A stretch of 64,000 nucleotides of DNA from Pedococcus badiiscoriae. Its GTDB lineage: Bacteria; Actinomycetota; Actinomycetes; Actinomycetales; Dermatophilaceae. Where the stretch lies: the NCBI RefSeq assembly GCF_013408925.1, contig NZ_JACCAB010000001.1:558001-622000 (forward strand). The letters are read 5' to 3'. The notes beneath the pieces were generated by a model. The model saw only the letters and a list, made by a program, of their open reading frames with translations. It was not told where the DNA came from and made no database searches. Below are positions 26,868-36,401 of this stretch, piece by piece. Positions within the stretch are counted from its first letter, which is position 1, and each line of letters begins with the position of its first letter. Both the position numbers and the translations under genes were made by a program.

Positions 26868-29014
26868 CCCGAATTCTGGTGACGGAAGCGCGTTATGGCT
26901 TGTCCCCTGCCGGGAATCCTGCTCCCCTCGAGGCATCGGCGGAAGACTCGTCGTGGAGCCCCTACCTAGAGGAACCCGACCACGTCCTGCTGGTAGCCAG
27001 GCTCGGTCCAGATGCAACGCCGAACACTTCGACCGGACTTCATCTTTACCCTCTGCCGTATTGGCATGGAGTCCGTCAATTGATCCTGAGGTTGGCAAAA
27101 GTGCTCTTCAGCGTTTGGCGTCTTGCGGGCGTATCTGGCGTCTTCGTGGTCAGGATGCCGGGAACGGTGAGCTACCTGGTCACCCCGTTCCTGATCATCC
27201 GCGGGCGCCGTTTCGTGGTCGAGATGGTGGGGGACCCTGCGGAGTTGCTGCGCACTGCGGGCAAACCCCGCTCCGCCCAAGGGGCAGCTCTATTCCAACG
27301 CCTCGTGATACGACATGCAGTCGGCGTCCATTACGTGACGGAACATTCCCTTCAGGCCTCGTACCCAGCGTCGAAGAACGCTCACGTCGCAAGCTTCAGC
27401 GACGTGAACATCCCGGAATCGTTGGCGATCGCCCGATCACCAACGGAGGATGGTTTCAAGATGTTGGCAGTCGGAACCCAGGAAATGCCATACAAAGGTC
27501 ACGACACGATCATTCGTGCGCTTCCAGACCTTCCAGACCATGTCACGCTGTCGTTGGTTGGCGCGGGAAGGTGTCAGCCAAGTCTCCGGGCCCTTGCGTC
27601 TAAACTCGGAGTGAGTCACCGGGTGGCATTCTTGGGCTCCTTACGGCACTTTGAAGTGCTGGCGGAGATGCGGAGGGCCGACCTCTTCGTCATGGCTTCG
27701 CACACAGAAGGACTTCCCCGGGTGCTCGTCGAGGCGATGTCGACCGGACTTCCGTGTCTTTCGACGCCTGTGGGCGACATCCCACATCTGCTCCCGGCGG
27801 AATGTCTTTACGCGATCGACGACCATCGTCAGCTCGCCATCTGCATCAGGAGACTGCAGGCCGATCATGACGAAATGGTCACTCTAGGGAGATCTAACCT
27901 CGCGCGCGTGAGCGATCTACAGAGGCGGTGGGCGCAGGCGCGCAAGGAGTGGGTGTCCACGTTCGACCAGATTTTGGCCCGTGACAGCCTCCGCGTGTGC
28001 CACGTGCTGCATCAACTCGAGGTCGGGGGTGCCGAGCGTGTTTGGCTGCAAATGGCGAGGCACATGATCGACGAAGAACTGGCCTTCGACTTTGTCGTTC
28101 TCAGTGGGGAAAGAGGCGTCCTGTCGCCAGCCTTCCATGCGGCCGGGGCGACGGAGTCGTTGGTGGGCATCTCGCCTTTCGCGACGTTCCCGCTGCGCCT
28201 GGCAAGACACTTCAGGGCCTACGAACCCCAAGTCGTGGTCTCACACGTCTCGCTGTTCTCGGGCATCGTGCTCCTGATCGCGAGGCTGGCCGGCGTCCGA
28301 CGACGTATCGCGCTGTTCCACAGCGAAGGGGACGGACGATCCCGGTCCATTGCGCGGCGCGCCTACCGGACCGCCATGCGGGGGTTGCTTGGAGTCGTAG
28401 CCACAGACGTGGTCGGCGTGAGCCGCTCCGCCCTCGAGTTCGCGGGCCTGAAGGGCATCGTCATTCCCAATGGCGTCTCTACAGGGGCCATTGGACCGCG
28501 CCAGGGTAGGCGGCTCGGCAAGAAGCCTCGGGTGGTTCACATCGGGCGGGCGGATCCCGTGAAGAACCGCCGAGCAATCCTCGACATAGCGCGAGCGGCG
28601 CCGCACCTTGACTTTTCCCTGGTAGGCCCCGGAGGCCGAGAGGACCTCGGCGATGCGACGCTGCCGGAGAATCTCTCCGCAGACGGTCCAACTGATGACG
28701 TCGAGGCAACCTTGGGCAGCGCGAGCGTCCTGCTGCTGCCGTCGCACCGCGAGGGTCTGCCTACGGTGATACTTGAGGCCCTCGCATGTGGAGTACCAGT
28801 CGTAGCTTCGAGGATCCCCAGCATCGTTGAACTCGAACACCAACTCCCGGGCGTCTCCACGGTGCCGATCGACGCGCCGCCCGCTCAATGGGTCGACGAA
28901 CTGAACAGAGTATTGTCGCTCGGTCTCGCGCCATCGACGCTGCGTCACGGAGTCAGCGCCTCGCATTACACGCTGGAACGTTCCGCAAAGGCCTGGAGGG
29001 GATTGTGGGACTGA
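26864..29014 (+). CDS. Tandem GT4-GT4 glycosyltransferase fusion
   Basis: 716 residues containing two complete GT-B glycosyltransferases. The first (about 1-365) ends with MLAVGTQEMPYKGHD and the EX7E motif EGLPRVLVEAMSTGLP (about 282). The second starts near residue 376 with RVCHVLHQLEVGGAERVW, a classic GT4 N-terminus, and has VVHIGRADPVKNRR and EGLPTVILEALACGVP (about 630). Both catalytic EX7E motifs are intact, so the protein could add two successive sugars. ATG 26864 overlaps the preceding gene; there is no internal stop or frameshift between the halves. Confidence 0.88.
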   Translation: MTRILVTEARYGLSPAGNPAPLEASAEDSSWSPYLEEPDHVLLVARLGPDATPNTSTGLHLYPLPYWHGVRQLILRLAKVLFSVWRLAGVSGVFVVRMPGTVSYLVTPFLIIRGRRFVVEMVGDPAELLRTAGKPRSAQGAALFQRLVIRHAVGVHYVTEHSLQASYPASKNAHVASFSDVNIPESLAIARSPTEDGFKMLAVGTQEMPYKGHDTIIRALPDLPDHVTLSLVGAGRCQPSLRALASKLGVSHRVAFLGSLRHFEVLAEMRRADLFVMASHTEGLPRVLVEAMSTGLPCLSTPVGDIPHLLPAECLYAIDDHRQLAICIRRLQADHDEMVTLGRSNLARVSDLQRRWAQARKEWVSTFDQILARDSLRVCHVLHQLEVGGAERVWLQMARHMIDEELAFDFVVLSGERGVLSPAFHAAGATESLVGISPFATFPLRLARHFRAYEPQVVVSHVSLFSGIVLLIARLAGVRRRIALFHSEGDGRSRSIARRAYRTAMRGLLGVVATDVVGVSRSALEFAGLKGIVIPNGVSTGAIGPRQGRRLGKKPRVVHIGRADPVKNRRAILDIARAAPHLDFSLVGPGGREDLGDATLPENLSADGPTDDVEATLGSASVLLLPSHREGLPTVILEALACGVPVVASRIPSIVELEHQLPGVSTVPIDAPPAQWVDELNRVLSLGLAPSTLRHGVSASHYTLERSAKAWRGLWD

Positions 29015-30372
29015 ATCGCCATCTGCGTACGTGGTTTCCGCTCTTCGCAGTAGCCGTGGCCCTCGTTCTTGCTGACGCCTCCAGGCTCACGGCGGCGGGA
29101 GCGGCAACACTCTCTCTGTCCATCTTCATCCTGTTGTTTGCGGTCTCTTCTAACTGGTCAAGCAGGATGGTCCTGAGCGTAGGTCCCATATATGTATTAA
29201 TTTTTGGCCTCTTTCACTTTGGCTTGATGTGGACCACCGGCTTCCTCGGAGCCGCCGCGTTGGGGCCCATCGGAAAGGAGAACCTGGCGTGGATCTACTC
29301 GGTCCAAGGGCGTCAGGCCCTGATCTTGGCCTGTTGGGGGATTCTCGCTTTCACCTGTGGCCTCGTGCTTGCGCCGAGCCTTCCAGCGGCCCCACCGGCC
29401 GCACCGCAGCGGGGCGACAAACTGCAGCGCCTGGGTGTCTTTGGTGTGCTCATCAGCGTCGCGGGAGCTGCGATGTGGGGATACAGCGTTCTGTCGGTCG
29501 GAGGAATCCGAGCTCTTCAAGGCGGATACCTCAAGTTCCTTGAGTCCGCTCAAACCCCGATGGTCGCATATGGCACTTGGGCGCTGGGCCTTGGATTAGC
29601 CCTGTCTCAATTAGGCAACACACGCACTCGTATCATGGGTGGGGCCTTATTCTTGAGTTTCGCGCTCGTGGCATTCCCCCTTGGTCTACGAGGGGCAGTC
29701 CTCTTTCCGGTCGCAACGTGGCTGACCACTCGTCATCGATTGGGACGACGCACTCCCCTTTGGCTCGTTGCAACCGTAGGCGTGGGCGCGCTGATCCTGA
29801 GCGCGATCGTTAGAGCCACACGCGTCTCTCAGGCCGACGCGTTGGTGCCGAAAACATTCTTGGACGCTGTCAGCGGATCAATTTCAGAACTTGGCTTTTC
29901 GCTATACCCGACGGTGGCCACCATGCGCTGGTCAGCCTCAGGCGAACCGCCGGCGGGCTTTTCGAGTTTCTACATCGTGCCTCTACGGTTCCTCGAGCGA
30001 CTGCTGGGTTTGCCTGTTCCTCCAGGCGAGTCAGATCCGCGTATCTTCAATGTGGTCATGCAGGCTCGGGAGGGTGCGGTGGGTGGGAGCCCCGTCGCCG
30101 AAGCAAATCATGCGATGGGAATGCCCGGAGTACTCCTCGTCATGTTCGTGATCGGCGTCGTCCTCGGATTGGCAACGCGCTTCGAGAAACAACAGATCGC
30201 ACTACTTCCGGTGATAGCCCTGCCGCTCTTCATCAACGTCAGGAACAGCTTCGCACCGGTTCCTGTGCAGATGCTTCTCGGCCTTCTTGGCGTTTGGATT
30301 GTCATGAAAACCGACATGGCGACCCGGAGCGCTCCAGCGAAGAAAACGTGGGAGTATGAGCGCCAGTCTTAG
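29005..30372 (+). CDS. Wzy-like oligosaccharide repeat-unit polymerase
   Basis: 455-residue integral membrane protein with about ten to twelve hydrophobic segments and a large loop in the second half (RATRVSQADALVPKTFLD to about SPVAEANHAMG). This layout, and its place between glycosyltransferases and a flippase, indicate an O-antigen/exopolysaccharide polymerase. Sequence identity of the class is low, so the call rests on topology and context. GTG 29005 has GGAGG five bases upstream and overlaps the previous gene by ten bases. A conspicuously AT-rich patch (29185-29220, with a TTA codon) fits the low GC typical of Wzy genes. Confidence 0.75.
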   Translation: MGLNRHLRTWFPLFAVAVALVLADASRLTAAGAATLSLSIFILLFAVSSNWSSRMVLSVGPIYVLIFGLFHFGLMWTTGFLGAAALGPIGKENLAWIYSVQGRQALILACWGILAFTCGLVLAPSLPAAPPAAPQRGDKLQRLGVFGVLISVAGAAMWGYSVLSVGGIRALQGGYLKFLESAQTPMVAYGTWALGLGLALSQLGNTRTRIMGGALFLSFALVAFPLGLRGAVLFPVATWLTTRHRLGRRTPLWLVATVGVGALILSAIVRATRVSQADALVPKTFLDAVSGSISELGFSLYPTVATMRWSASGEPPAGFSSFYIVPLRFLERLLGLPVPPGESDPRIFNVVMQAREGAVGGSPVAEANHAMGMPGVLLVMFVIGVVLGLATRFEKQQIALLPVIALPLFINVRNSFAPVPVQMLLGLLGVWIVMKTDMATRSAPAKKTWEYERQS

Positions 30373-31585
30373 GTTCGAGGCCCGCAAGCGGTTTGCCTAC
30401 TCCTCCGCAGGATCGATAGGCGCAGCCGCAATCAATGCCGCGGTGGCCCTCGTCACGACTTTTGCCCTGCCTCCCGCACACCGGGGCGAGTACGTCGTGC
30501 TGATCACTCTGGCGAGCGGCCTTGGGCCGGTACTGGGGCTGGGCACTGGGGCAGTCATCCGCGGGATACGACGCGACCAGGCACATCATGAGCGGCAGCT
30601 TGCGGCGTTCTGGACGCTGTCCCTTCCGTTAGGTCTAATCGCAGGTCTGGCGACCGCTACAATCTGGGCTCTCCTGCCGCACTCCACAGCACATCTGACC
30701 ATCCCCGCCGGTGTTGCGGGCACTTCCTTCTTCTTCCTGTGGCAGCTAACCGAATACGAGTTCTCCCGAGGTCATTTTCACCGCGCGGCGCGCGCCTCGC
30801 TCGTATCCCCAGCGGTGGCCTTGGCATCATGCGCGTGCTTGGGGGTCGGGCTCACGTACTTCGGTTTCGTCGTGCTGCAATTTCTTGCAACAGGCATCCT
30901 CGCGGCAGTTCTCTGCCTTCCCCCGCTGACAACCCATTTTCGATCGCCAGCGCTTCTGTCCCGGGCCGAAATCTGCGAGTTGTTGGTTGGGGGGCTCCCC
31001 ATCGCGTTCATGACTCTTGCGATGATGGTTGCCTTCAGGCTTGATCGCCTTGTCGTTAATGGCTATCTGTCCGCTTCTGCGGTTGCGGTCTACTCCTTGG
31101 CTGCCAGTTTCGCCGAGCTAATTCGCCTGGTCCCCATGGCCCTGGCGCAGGTGGCCCACTACGCAACGGCAAACCGGGCAGGGCGCGCCGCGACGCGTCG
31201 CTACCTGGCCTATGCCTTTGCCATGGCCGTTGCCGGCTCGACGGCCACTTTCGTGACACTGTTGATCAGCCTCCACTTCCTGCCAGCTGCGTACGACGAC
31301 TCGGTGGCTGTCCTTGCCGTCCTCCTCGTCGCAGAACTGGTCCTGGTCCCCTTTACGATGGGGGTCCGAACGCTGCAAGCAACCAATCGGATGCGGGAGG
31401 TTGGTTACCTTGGCCTCGTCGCACTGGCCGCAACGACTGCTGCATGTTTCCTGCTCATTCCGCCCTTTGGCCAGATGGGCGCCGCATTAGCATCCCTCGT
31501 GGCGTACGCGCTCACATCGGCGACCACGCTCATCCTTCTTCGTCGCCAGCCATCCAGTGAGGATCAGCACGAGCAGATCGGCTGA
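30356..31585 (+). CDS. Wzx-like polysaccharide flippase (MOP superfamily)
   Basis: 409-residue protein with about twelve hydrophobic segments, beginning after a short basic N-terminus with SSAGSIGAAAINAAVALVTT. It has the MATE/Wzx pattern, including a central GLPIAFMTLAMMVAFRLDRLVV segment near residue 220. It should move the lipid-linked repeat unit across the membrane for Wzy. ATG 30356 overlaps the end of the polymerase by 17 bp; GGAG lies almost directly in front of it. Together with Wzy and the WecA-like enzyme it marks a Wzx/Wzy-dependent pathway; no chain-length regulator is seen here. Confidence 0.82.
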   Translation: MSASLRFEARKRFAYSSAGSIGAAAINAAVALVTTFALPPAHRGEYVVLITLASGLGPVLGLGTGAVIRGIRRDQAHHERQLAAFWTLSLPLGLIAGLATATIWALLPHSTAHLTIPAGVAGTSFFFLWQLTEYEFSRGHFHRAARASLVSPAVALASCACLGVGLTYFGFVVLQFLATGILAAVLCLPPLTTHFRSPALLSRAEICELLVGGLPIAFMTLAMMVAFRLDRLVVNGYLSASAVAVYSLAASFAELIRLVPMALAQVAHYATANRAGRAATRRYLAYAFAMAVAGSTATFVTLLISLHFLPAAYDDSVAVLAVLLVAELVLVPFTMGVRTLQATNRMREVGYLGLVALAATTAACFLLIPPFGQMGAALASLVAYALTSATTLILLRRQPSSEDQHEQIG

Positions 31586-31622
31586 CAAGCCCCAATCGAC
31601 ACATGTAGGAGAAGGAGCTCAG

Positions 31623-32429
31623 ATGATCTCGGCGAGAGACTTATATCGATCCATCGGTCGCTCAGTTTATAGCCTCATGCGCAACCGCGAGATCGAGTTT
31701 GCGAGGCCTCGCGATGGCGTGTGGGTGCGCTGGTTTCCGTCTCAGGGCTATCTGGTCACCCCCGGCCTACGCGGACCCGGCTGGAAGGCATCGAGGCTCG
31801 CCTGCGCCGACATGCTCGCGCCCGGCGAGCTGGTCCGGGATGGCGATGTGGTCGTTGAGGTCGGCGCCGGCACGGGCACCGAAACCGTTTTCCTGAGCCG
31901 ATCCGTCGGCAACACCGGAACGGTCATCGCTGTCGAAGCGCACCCGACGACGGCGGTCTGTCTGCAAGAAACCATCTCCCTCAACCGATGCGAGAACGTG
32001 AGGCTCGTGCAGGTTGCCCTGTCAGGTTCTGGCGACCCAGTCCACCTCACTACTGGCCGGGGTGTGTCTGGCCTCGCAAACCGGATTGACGCGGGGGAAG
32101 GTGGAGTGTCGGTCGCGGGGGGCACCCTCATGGATATCGTTCGACAGCAGGGCCTCCATCAGATCGACCTTTTGAAGATGAATATTGAGGGGGCGGAGCT
32201 AGACGTCCTCCGTGGCTCGCTTACTACGCTGGATCAGGTGCGACGCGTGATGATCTCGTGCCACGACTTTGCAATGGGCGACGACCCAGGGATTCCGCCC
32301 ACTTTCGACGCAACCCGAAGCCTCCTCAAGGACGCGGGTTTCCGGGTGGTCACCCGCCCGGATCATCCACAGCCCTGGATGCGGAACTACGTTTACGGCT
32401 ATCGGGAGGCGCTTTCCGCGCCCTCCTGA
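31623..32429 (+). CDS. FkbM-family methyltransferase
   Basis: 268-residue SAM-dependent methyltransferase. The SAM motif VVEVGAGTGTETVFLS is near residue 80, VIAVEAHPTTAVCLQE follows, and IDLLKMNIEGAELDVLRG is the FkbM signature near residue 185. It probably O-methylates a sugar of the polysaccharide or a glycolipid. ATG 31623 has an excellent AGGAG site, so it has independent translation, 37 bp after the flippase. A TTA leucine codon near the start and AT-rich codons match the rest of the island. Confidence 0.88.
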   Translation: MISARDLYRSIGRSVYSLMRNREIEFARPRDGVWVRWFPSQGYLVTPGLRGPGWKASRLACADMLAPGELVRDGDVVVEVGAGTGTETVFLSRSVGNTGTVIAVEAHPTTAVCLQETISLNRCENVRLVQVALSGSGDPVHLTTGRGVSGLANRIDAGEGGVSVAGGTLMDIVRQQGLHQIDLLKMNIEGAELDVLRGSLTTLDQVRRVMISCHDFAMGDDPGIPPTFDATRSLLKDAGFRVVTRPDHPQPWMRNYVYGYREALSAPS

Positions 32430-32453
32430 GGTCGCGCCGCATCCCCCGATGGA

Positions 32454-33011
32454 CTATCGCCTTCTCAGCTGCTGTGCTGGCACCCCGCCCACCGTGGCCC
32501 CAGCTGCGACGCTGCGCGTGACTACGGCGCCAGCGGCCACCGTCGCCCCGTCCCCGATCGAGGCGCCGGATAGCACCACACTGCCGGCGCCCAGCCAGAC
32601 ATCCCGCCCGATCTCGATGGGACTGCTGGTGAAGGTCATCGCACTGAGCGGCACCGAATGGTCGTGATTGGCGTCGCGGACCACGACCATCTCCGCAAGC
32701 TTGGTTCCTGCACCGATGGTCACGCGCTCCCTCGCCACCACCACCGAGTTCGGACCAACGTAGTCGGCATCAAGAATGAGCGTCGCGCCAGCCCCCGCGG
32801 TGACCATGGTGCCACGCCCGATGTGGCAATTTCGGATGGTCGCATGCGCATCAGGCCCGGCTTGCACAGTCACACCGGCGCTGATGAAGACTCGACCTTC
32901 AAAGTCCACATTTGGGTATCGCAGCTTGATGGCGAGGCGCCGGCTCCGCGACAGCAACTCGCTCCAGACGGACGCGACACCGCGCAACGCGCGCGCAAAA
33001 CTCGTACTCAT
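32454..33011 (-). CDS. Hexapeptide-repeat (left-handed beta-helix) acyltransferase
   Basis: 185 residues from ATG 33011 (191 from GTG 33029). Repeated hexapeptides such as ATIRNC HIGRGT, VTIGAG and ASIGDGATVAAGAVV, plus ANHDHSVPLS with a likely catalytic histidine, place it with the WbbJ/maltose-acetyltransferase-like O-acetyltransferases. It is likely to acetylate a sugar of the polysaccharide. It is convergent with the FkbM gene and marks the right end of the island. A TACGTT box six bases before ATG 33011 favours that start. Confidence 0.85.
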   Translation of the reverse strand: MSTSFARALRGVASVWSELLSRSRRLAIKLRYPNVDFEGRVFISAGVTVQAGPDAHATIRNCHIGRGTMVTAGAGATLILDADYVGPNSVVVARERVTIGAGTKLAEMVVVRDANHDHSVPLSAMTFTSSPIEIGRDVWLGAGSVVLSGASIGDGATVAAGAVVTRSVAAGATVGGVPAQQLRRR

Positions 33012-33017
33012 GCGCCG

Positions 33018-33023
33018 AACGTA
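33018..33023 (-). promoter_or_regulatory. Candidate -10 box of the acyltransferase gene (leaderless)
   Basis: TACGTT on the minus strand ends six bases before ATG 33011, which lacks a ribosome site. Confidence 0.45.
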
Positions 33024-33047
33024 ACCCACTCTCCATGTGTGCCCGTC

Positions 33048-34259
33048 CTAAGGGGCAGGTTCCCTCATGGGTTGTTCCCAGGGACCTGGCAGAGATGCAG
33101 GTCGGTCGCTACCTCCAACCGCCCGCGCCACGGCGTCGGCCACGCCGTCGGCGAAGACGCTGGGCACGATCTCGTCCGCTGTGGGCTCGGGCACCAGGCC
33201 GGCGATGGCCCTGGCCGCCGCCAGCTTCATGGCCTCGGTGATGTGCGGGGCACCTGAGTCCAGCGCCCCCCGGAAGATCCCCGGGAAGGCCAGCACGTTG
33301 TTGATCTGGTTCGGGAAGTCCGAGCGCCCGGTGGCGACCACCGCGGCATACCTCGACGCGACGACGGGGTGGACCTCCGGATCGGGGTTGGCGAGCGCGA
33401 AGATGATCGACGACGGCGCCATCCGCGCCACCTGCGCCTCGGGCACCTGACCGCCGGACACCCCGACGAAGACGTCGGCGCCCACCAGCGCGTCCCCGAG
33501 CGACCCGGACAGACCCCGGGGGTTCGTCGTGGCGGCGAGACGACGCTTGTGGTCGGCGAGGTCCTCGCGCGTCGGCGCGATGATCCCGCGCGAGTCACAC
33601 ACGACGATGTCGGCCACCCCGGCACGGGCCAGCAGCTTGGTGACCGCCACGCCGGCCGCCCCCGCACCGGAGACGACCACCCGCAAAGATTCCAGCGATC
33701 GCCCGACGACACGTGCAGCGTTGATCAGTCCGGCCAGCACGACGATGGCGGTCCCGTGCTGGTCGTCGTGGAAGACGGGGATGTCGAGCCGCTCCTGCAG
33801 CTGGCGCTCGATCTCGAAGCACCGCGGCGCCGAGATGTCCTCCAGGTTGATGCCACCGTACGTCGGGGCGATCCGCACGATCGCCTCGACCAGCTCGTCG
33901 ACGGTGCCTGTCTCCATGCACACCGGCACGGCGTCGACCCCACCGAAGTGCTTGAACAGCACCGCCTTGCCCTCCATCACGGGCATCGCGGCGAGCGGGC
34001 CGATGTCGCCCAGCCCGAGCACGGCGGTGCCGTCGGTGATGACCGCGACCGTGTTGGCCCGAGCGGTGTAGCGGGCGGCCAGCGAGGGGTCGAGCGCGAT
34101 CGCGCGGGACACGGCCGCCACGCCCGGGGTGTAGAGCAGCGCGAGGTCGACCCGGTCCCGCAGCGGCTGCGTGGCGTGTACCCCCAGCTTGCCGCCCTCG
34201 TGCGCCCGGAAGACCGGGTCGGACGGGTCGAACAACGGATACGACGGGAACGCAGACAT
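33048..34259 (-). CDS. NAD(P)-dependent malic enzyme
   Basis: 403-residue short-form malic enzyme decarboxylating malate to pyruvate. It has the malic N-terminal domain (LALLYTPGVAAVSRAI, AVITDGTAVLGLGDIG, MEGKAVLFKHFGG), metal-binding LEDISAPRCFEIE, DIPVFHDDQHGTAIV, and the NAD(P) motif VVVSGAGAAGVAV; FPNQINNVLAFPGIFRG is near the C-terminus. It has no phosphotransacetylase extension. ATG 34259 has GAGGTGA seven bases upstream. It is divergent from the amino-acid ABC transporter. It carries the first CGGCATAC octamer after the island (33344). Confidence 0.94.
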   Translation of the reverse strand: MSAFPSYPLFDPSDPVFRAHEGGKLGVHATQPLRDRVDLALLYTPGVAAVSRAIALDPSLAARYTARANTVAVITDGTAVLGLGDIGPLAAMPVMEGKAVLFKHFGGVDAVPVCMETGTVDELVEAIVRIAPTYGGINLEDISAPRCFEIERQLQERLDIPVFHDDQHGTAIVVLAGLINAARVVGRSLESLRVVVSGAGAAGVAVTKLLARAGVADIVVCDSRGIIAPTREDLADHKRRLAATTNPRGLSGSLGDALVGADVFVGVSGGQVPEAQVARMAPSSIIFALANPDPEVHPVVASRYAAVVATGRSDFPNQINNVLAFPGIFRGALDSGAPHITEAMKLAAARAIAGLVPEPTADEIVPSVFADGVADAVARAVGGSDRPASLPGPWEQPMREPAP

Positions 34260-34530
34260 GGACGATTCACCTCAAAGGGGAGGAAGACTTGCGTGGGGCA
34301 CACCGCGCACGGATCGATCCGCGGTCGAACGACAGCCGGGTGTGGCCTCTCAAACGCACTGCGCGGGGGTTACCCGCAGGTTCATCGTGGCACACCGAAC
34401 CGCGCGAAACCACCGTCGTGACGTGAGTGTGACCCGCGTCGCCCCGAGGAGTGGCAGTATGCCGATCAGTCCCACACGTGGCGCGGCTCCCCTGCCAGCC
34501 ACACGGCATACGAGGAAGGAACCTCACCGC

Positions 34531-35448
34531 ATGACCCATCGCTTGCGCCCCGCCACTGCCCTGATCGCGGGGCTGGCCACGGCAGGACTGGCTCTGTCCG
34601 CCTGCGGATCGAACTCGCTGTCCACCAACACCAGCACCTCGAGCAGCAGCTCCTCGACCACGGCAGCGGTCGACCAGGCCCTGGTGGCAAAGCTCCCCGC
34701 CAAGGTCAAGAGCGCGGGCAAGATCGTGATCGGCACGGACGCGACGTACCAGCCCAACGAGTACCTCGACACCGACGGCAAGACGGTCATCGGCATGGAC
34801 GTCGACCTGTTCGACGCGGTCATGGCCAAGTTCGGCATCAAGACCGAATGGGTCCCGACCGGCTTCGACCAGATCATCCTGGGCGTCAAGAGCGGCAAGT
34901 ACGACGTGGGCGTCTCGTCCTTCACCGTCAACGCCGACCGTGAGAAGCAGGCCACGATGGTCAGCTACTTCACGGCAGGCACCCAGTGGGTCACCCAGAA
35001 GGGCAACCCCAAGAAGGTCGACCCCAACAACGCCTGCGGCCTGAACATCTCGGTCCAGAAGGCCACCGTCCAGTCGGACACGGACCTGCCCAAGCGCAGC
35101 AAGGCCTGCACCGACGCGGGCAAGCCGGCCATCAAGGCGATCGTCGACGCCGACCAGGCCAAGGTGACCTCCGCCGTCCTCACCGGGAAGGCTGACGCGA
35201 TGCTCGTCGACCTGCCCCCGGCCATCAGCGCCGTGGCAACGACCCAGGGCAAGCTCGAGCTGCTGGGCCAGCAGTACGACTCGGCTCCCTATGGATTCGT
35301 CCTGCCCAAGGACCAGACCGACTTCGGCCAGGCCATCGCCGACGCGCTGAAGGCGATGAACGCCGATGGCAGCTACAAGACCATCCTGACCAAGTGGAAG
35401 ACCGAGGGCGGGGCCATCAGCAACTTCGCCGTGAACCCGCAGCCCTGA
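34531..35448 (+). CDS. Amino-acid ABC transporter substrate-binding lipoprotein
   Basis: 305-residue SBP of the polar amino-acid family (SBP_bac_3). The signal peptide ends in a lipobox LALSACGS near residue 26, followed by a serine/threonine-rich linker. The binding domain shows IVIGTDATYQPNEYLDTDGKTVIGMDVDL and DVGVSSFTVNADRE. The lipoprotein is anchored outside the membrane and feeds the permease encoded next. ATG 34531 has GAGGAAGGA upstream. The final base overlaps the permease ATG. The ligand cannot be read from the sequence. Confidence 0.92.
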   Translation: MTHRLRPATALIAGLATAGLALSACGSNSLSTNTSTSSSSSSTTAAVDQALVAKLPAKVKSAGKIVIGTDATYQPNEYLDTDGKTVIGMDVDLFDAVMAKFGIKTEWVPTGFDQIILGVKSGKYDVGVSSFTVNADREKQATMVSYFTAGTQWVTQKGNPKKVDPNNACGLNISVQKATVQSDTDLPKRSKACTDAGKPAIKAIVDADQAKVTSAVLTGKADAMLVDLPPAISAVATTQGKLELLGQQYDSAPYGFVLPKDQTDFGQAIADALKAMNADGSYKTILTKWKTEGGAISNFAVNPQP

Positions 35449-36401
35449 TGTCTGAGACACCAGCTGCAACCACCGACCGGCCGGGCAAGATCCACGCCCG
35501 GCCGGTCCGGCACCCCGGGCGCTGGGTCGCCGTGGCCGTCATCCTCGTCCTCGTCGCGATGATGGTGAGCTCGGTCCTGACGAACGACAACTGGAACTGG
35601 TCCTTCGCGTTCCAGATCATGGAGCAGCGTCCGGTCATCGACGGACTGTGGAAGGGCACCATCTTCGGCACCTTCGGGGCCATGGTGCTCGGCATCACCA
35701 TCGGCATCACGCTGGCGGTCATGCGCCTGTCGGACAACCCAGTCCTGCGGGGCGTGGCCTTCGTCTACACCTGGTTCTTCCGCGCGATGCCGCGCTATGT
35801 CCTGCTGGCGATCCTGGGTGGCGCCATCGCGGTGCTGTACAACCCGATCCACATCGGGATCCCCTTCGGCCAGCAGCTGGCTCACGCCCTACACCTGTCC
35901 AACGACCTCACGTTCTTCAGCTTCAGCTGGAACGACATCTCGTCCTCGATCTGGATCGGCATCCTCGGTCTCGGACTGTCCGAGGGCGCCTACATGGCCG
36001 AGATCGCCCGCGCCGGCATCCTGTCGGTCGACAAGGGACAGATCGAGGCGGCGCACGCCCTGGGCATGCCGCCCGGCAAGACGATGCGCCGGATCGTGCT
36101 CCCCCAGGCGATGCGCGTGATCGTGCCCCCCACCGGCAACGAGACGATCGCCATGGTGAAGGACACCTCGCTGTTCATCGCGGCGTCGATCATCACCGAG
36201 CTGTACTTCCAGGCCTACGGCTTCGGCCAGCGCAGCTTCCAGATCGTGCCCGGCTTCATGGCCGCCACCCTCTGGTACCTCATCGTGTGCTCGATCCTCA
36301 TGGTCGGCCAGTACTACCTCGAGCGCTACTACGGCCGCGGCTTCGGCGCTCCGTCCAAGGCGACCAGGCGCAAGCTCGCCACGATCACGGCAGGCCACTG
36401 A
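35448..36401 (+). CDS. Amino-acid ABC transporter permease
   Basis: 317-residue HisM/GlnP-type permease. After a short cytoplasmic N-terminus come about five or six membrane spans and the EAA-type loop [34 protein letters not shown] near residue 200 that docks on the ATPase. ATG overlaps the SBP stop (TGATG), and its stop overlaps the ATPase start in the same way. A single permease suggests a homodimer. Confidence 0.92.
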   Translation: MSETPAATTDRPGKIHARPVRHPGRWVAVAVILVLVAMMVSSVLTNDNWNWSFAFQIMEQRPVIDGLWKGTIFGTFGAMVLGITIGITLAVMRLSDNPVLRGVAFVYTWFFRAMPRYVLLAILGGAIAVLYNPIHIGIPFGQQLAHALHLSNDLTFFSFSWNDISSSIWIGILGLGLSEGAYMAEIARAGILSVDKGQIEAAHALGMPPGKTMRRIVLPQAMRVIVPPTGNETIAMVKDTSLFIAASIITELYFQAYGFGQRSFQIVPGFMAATLWYLIVCSILMVGQYYLERYYGRGFGAPSKATRRKLATITAGH

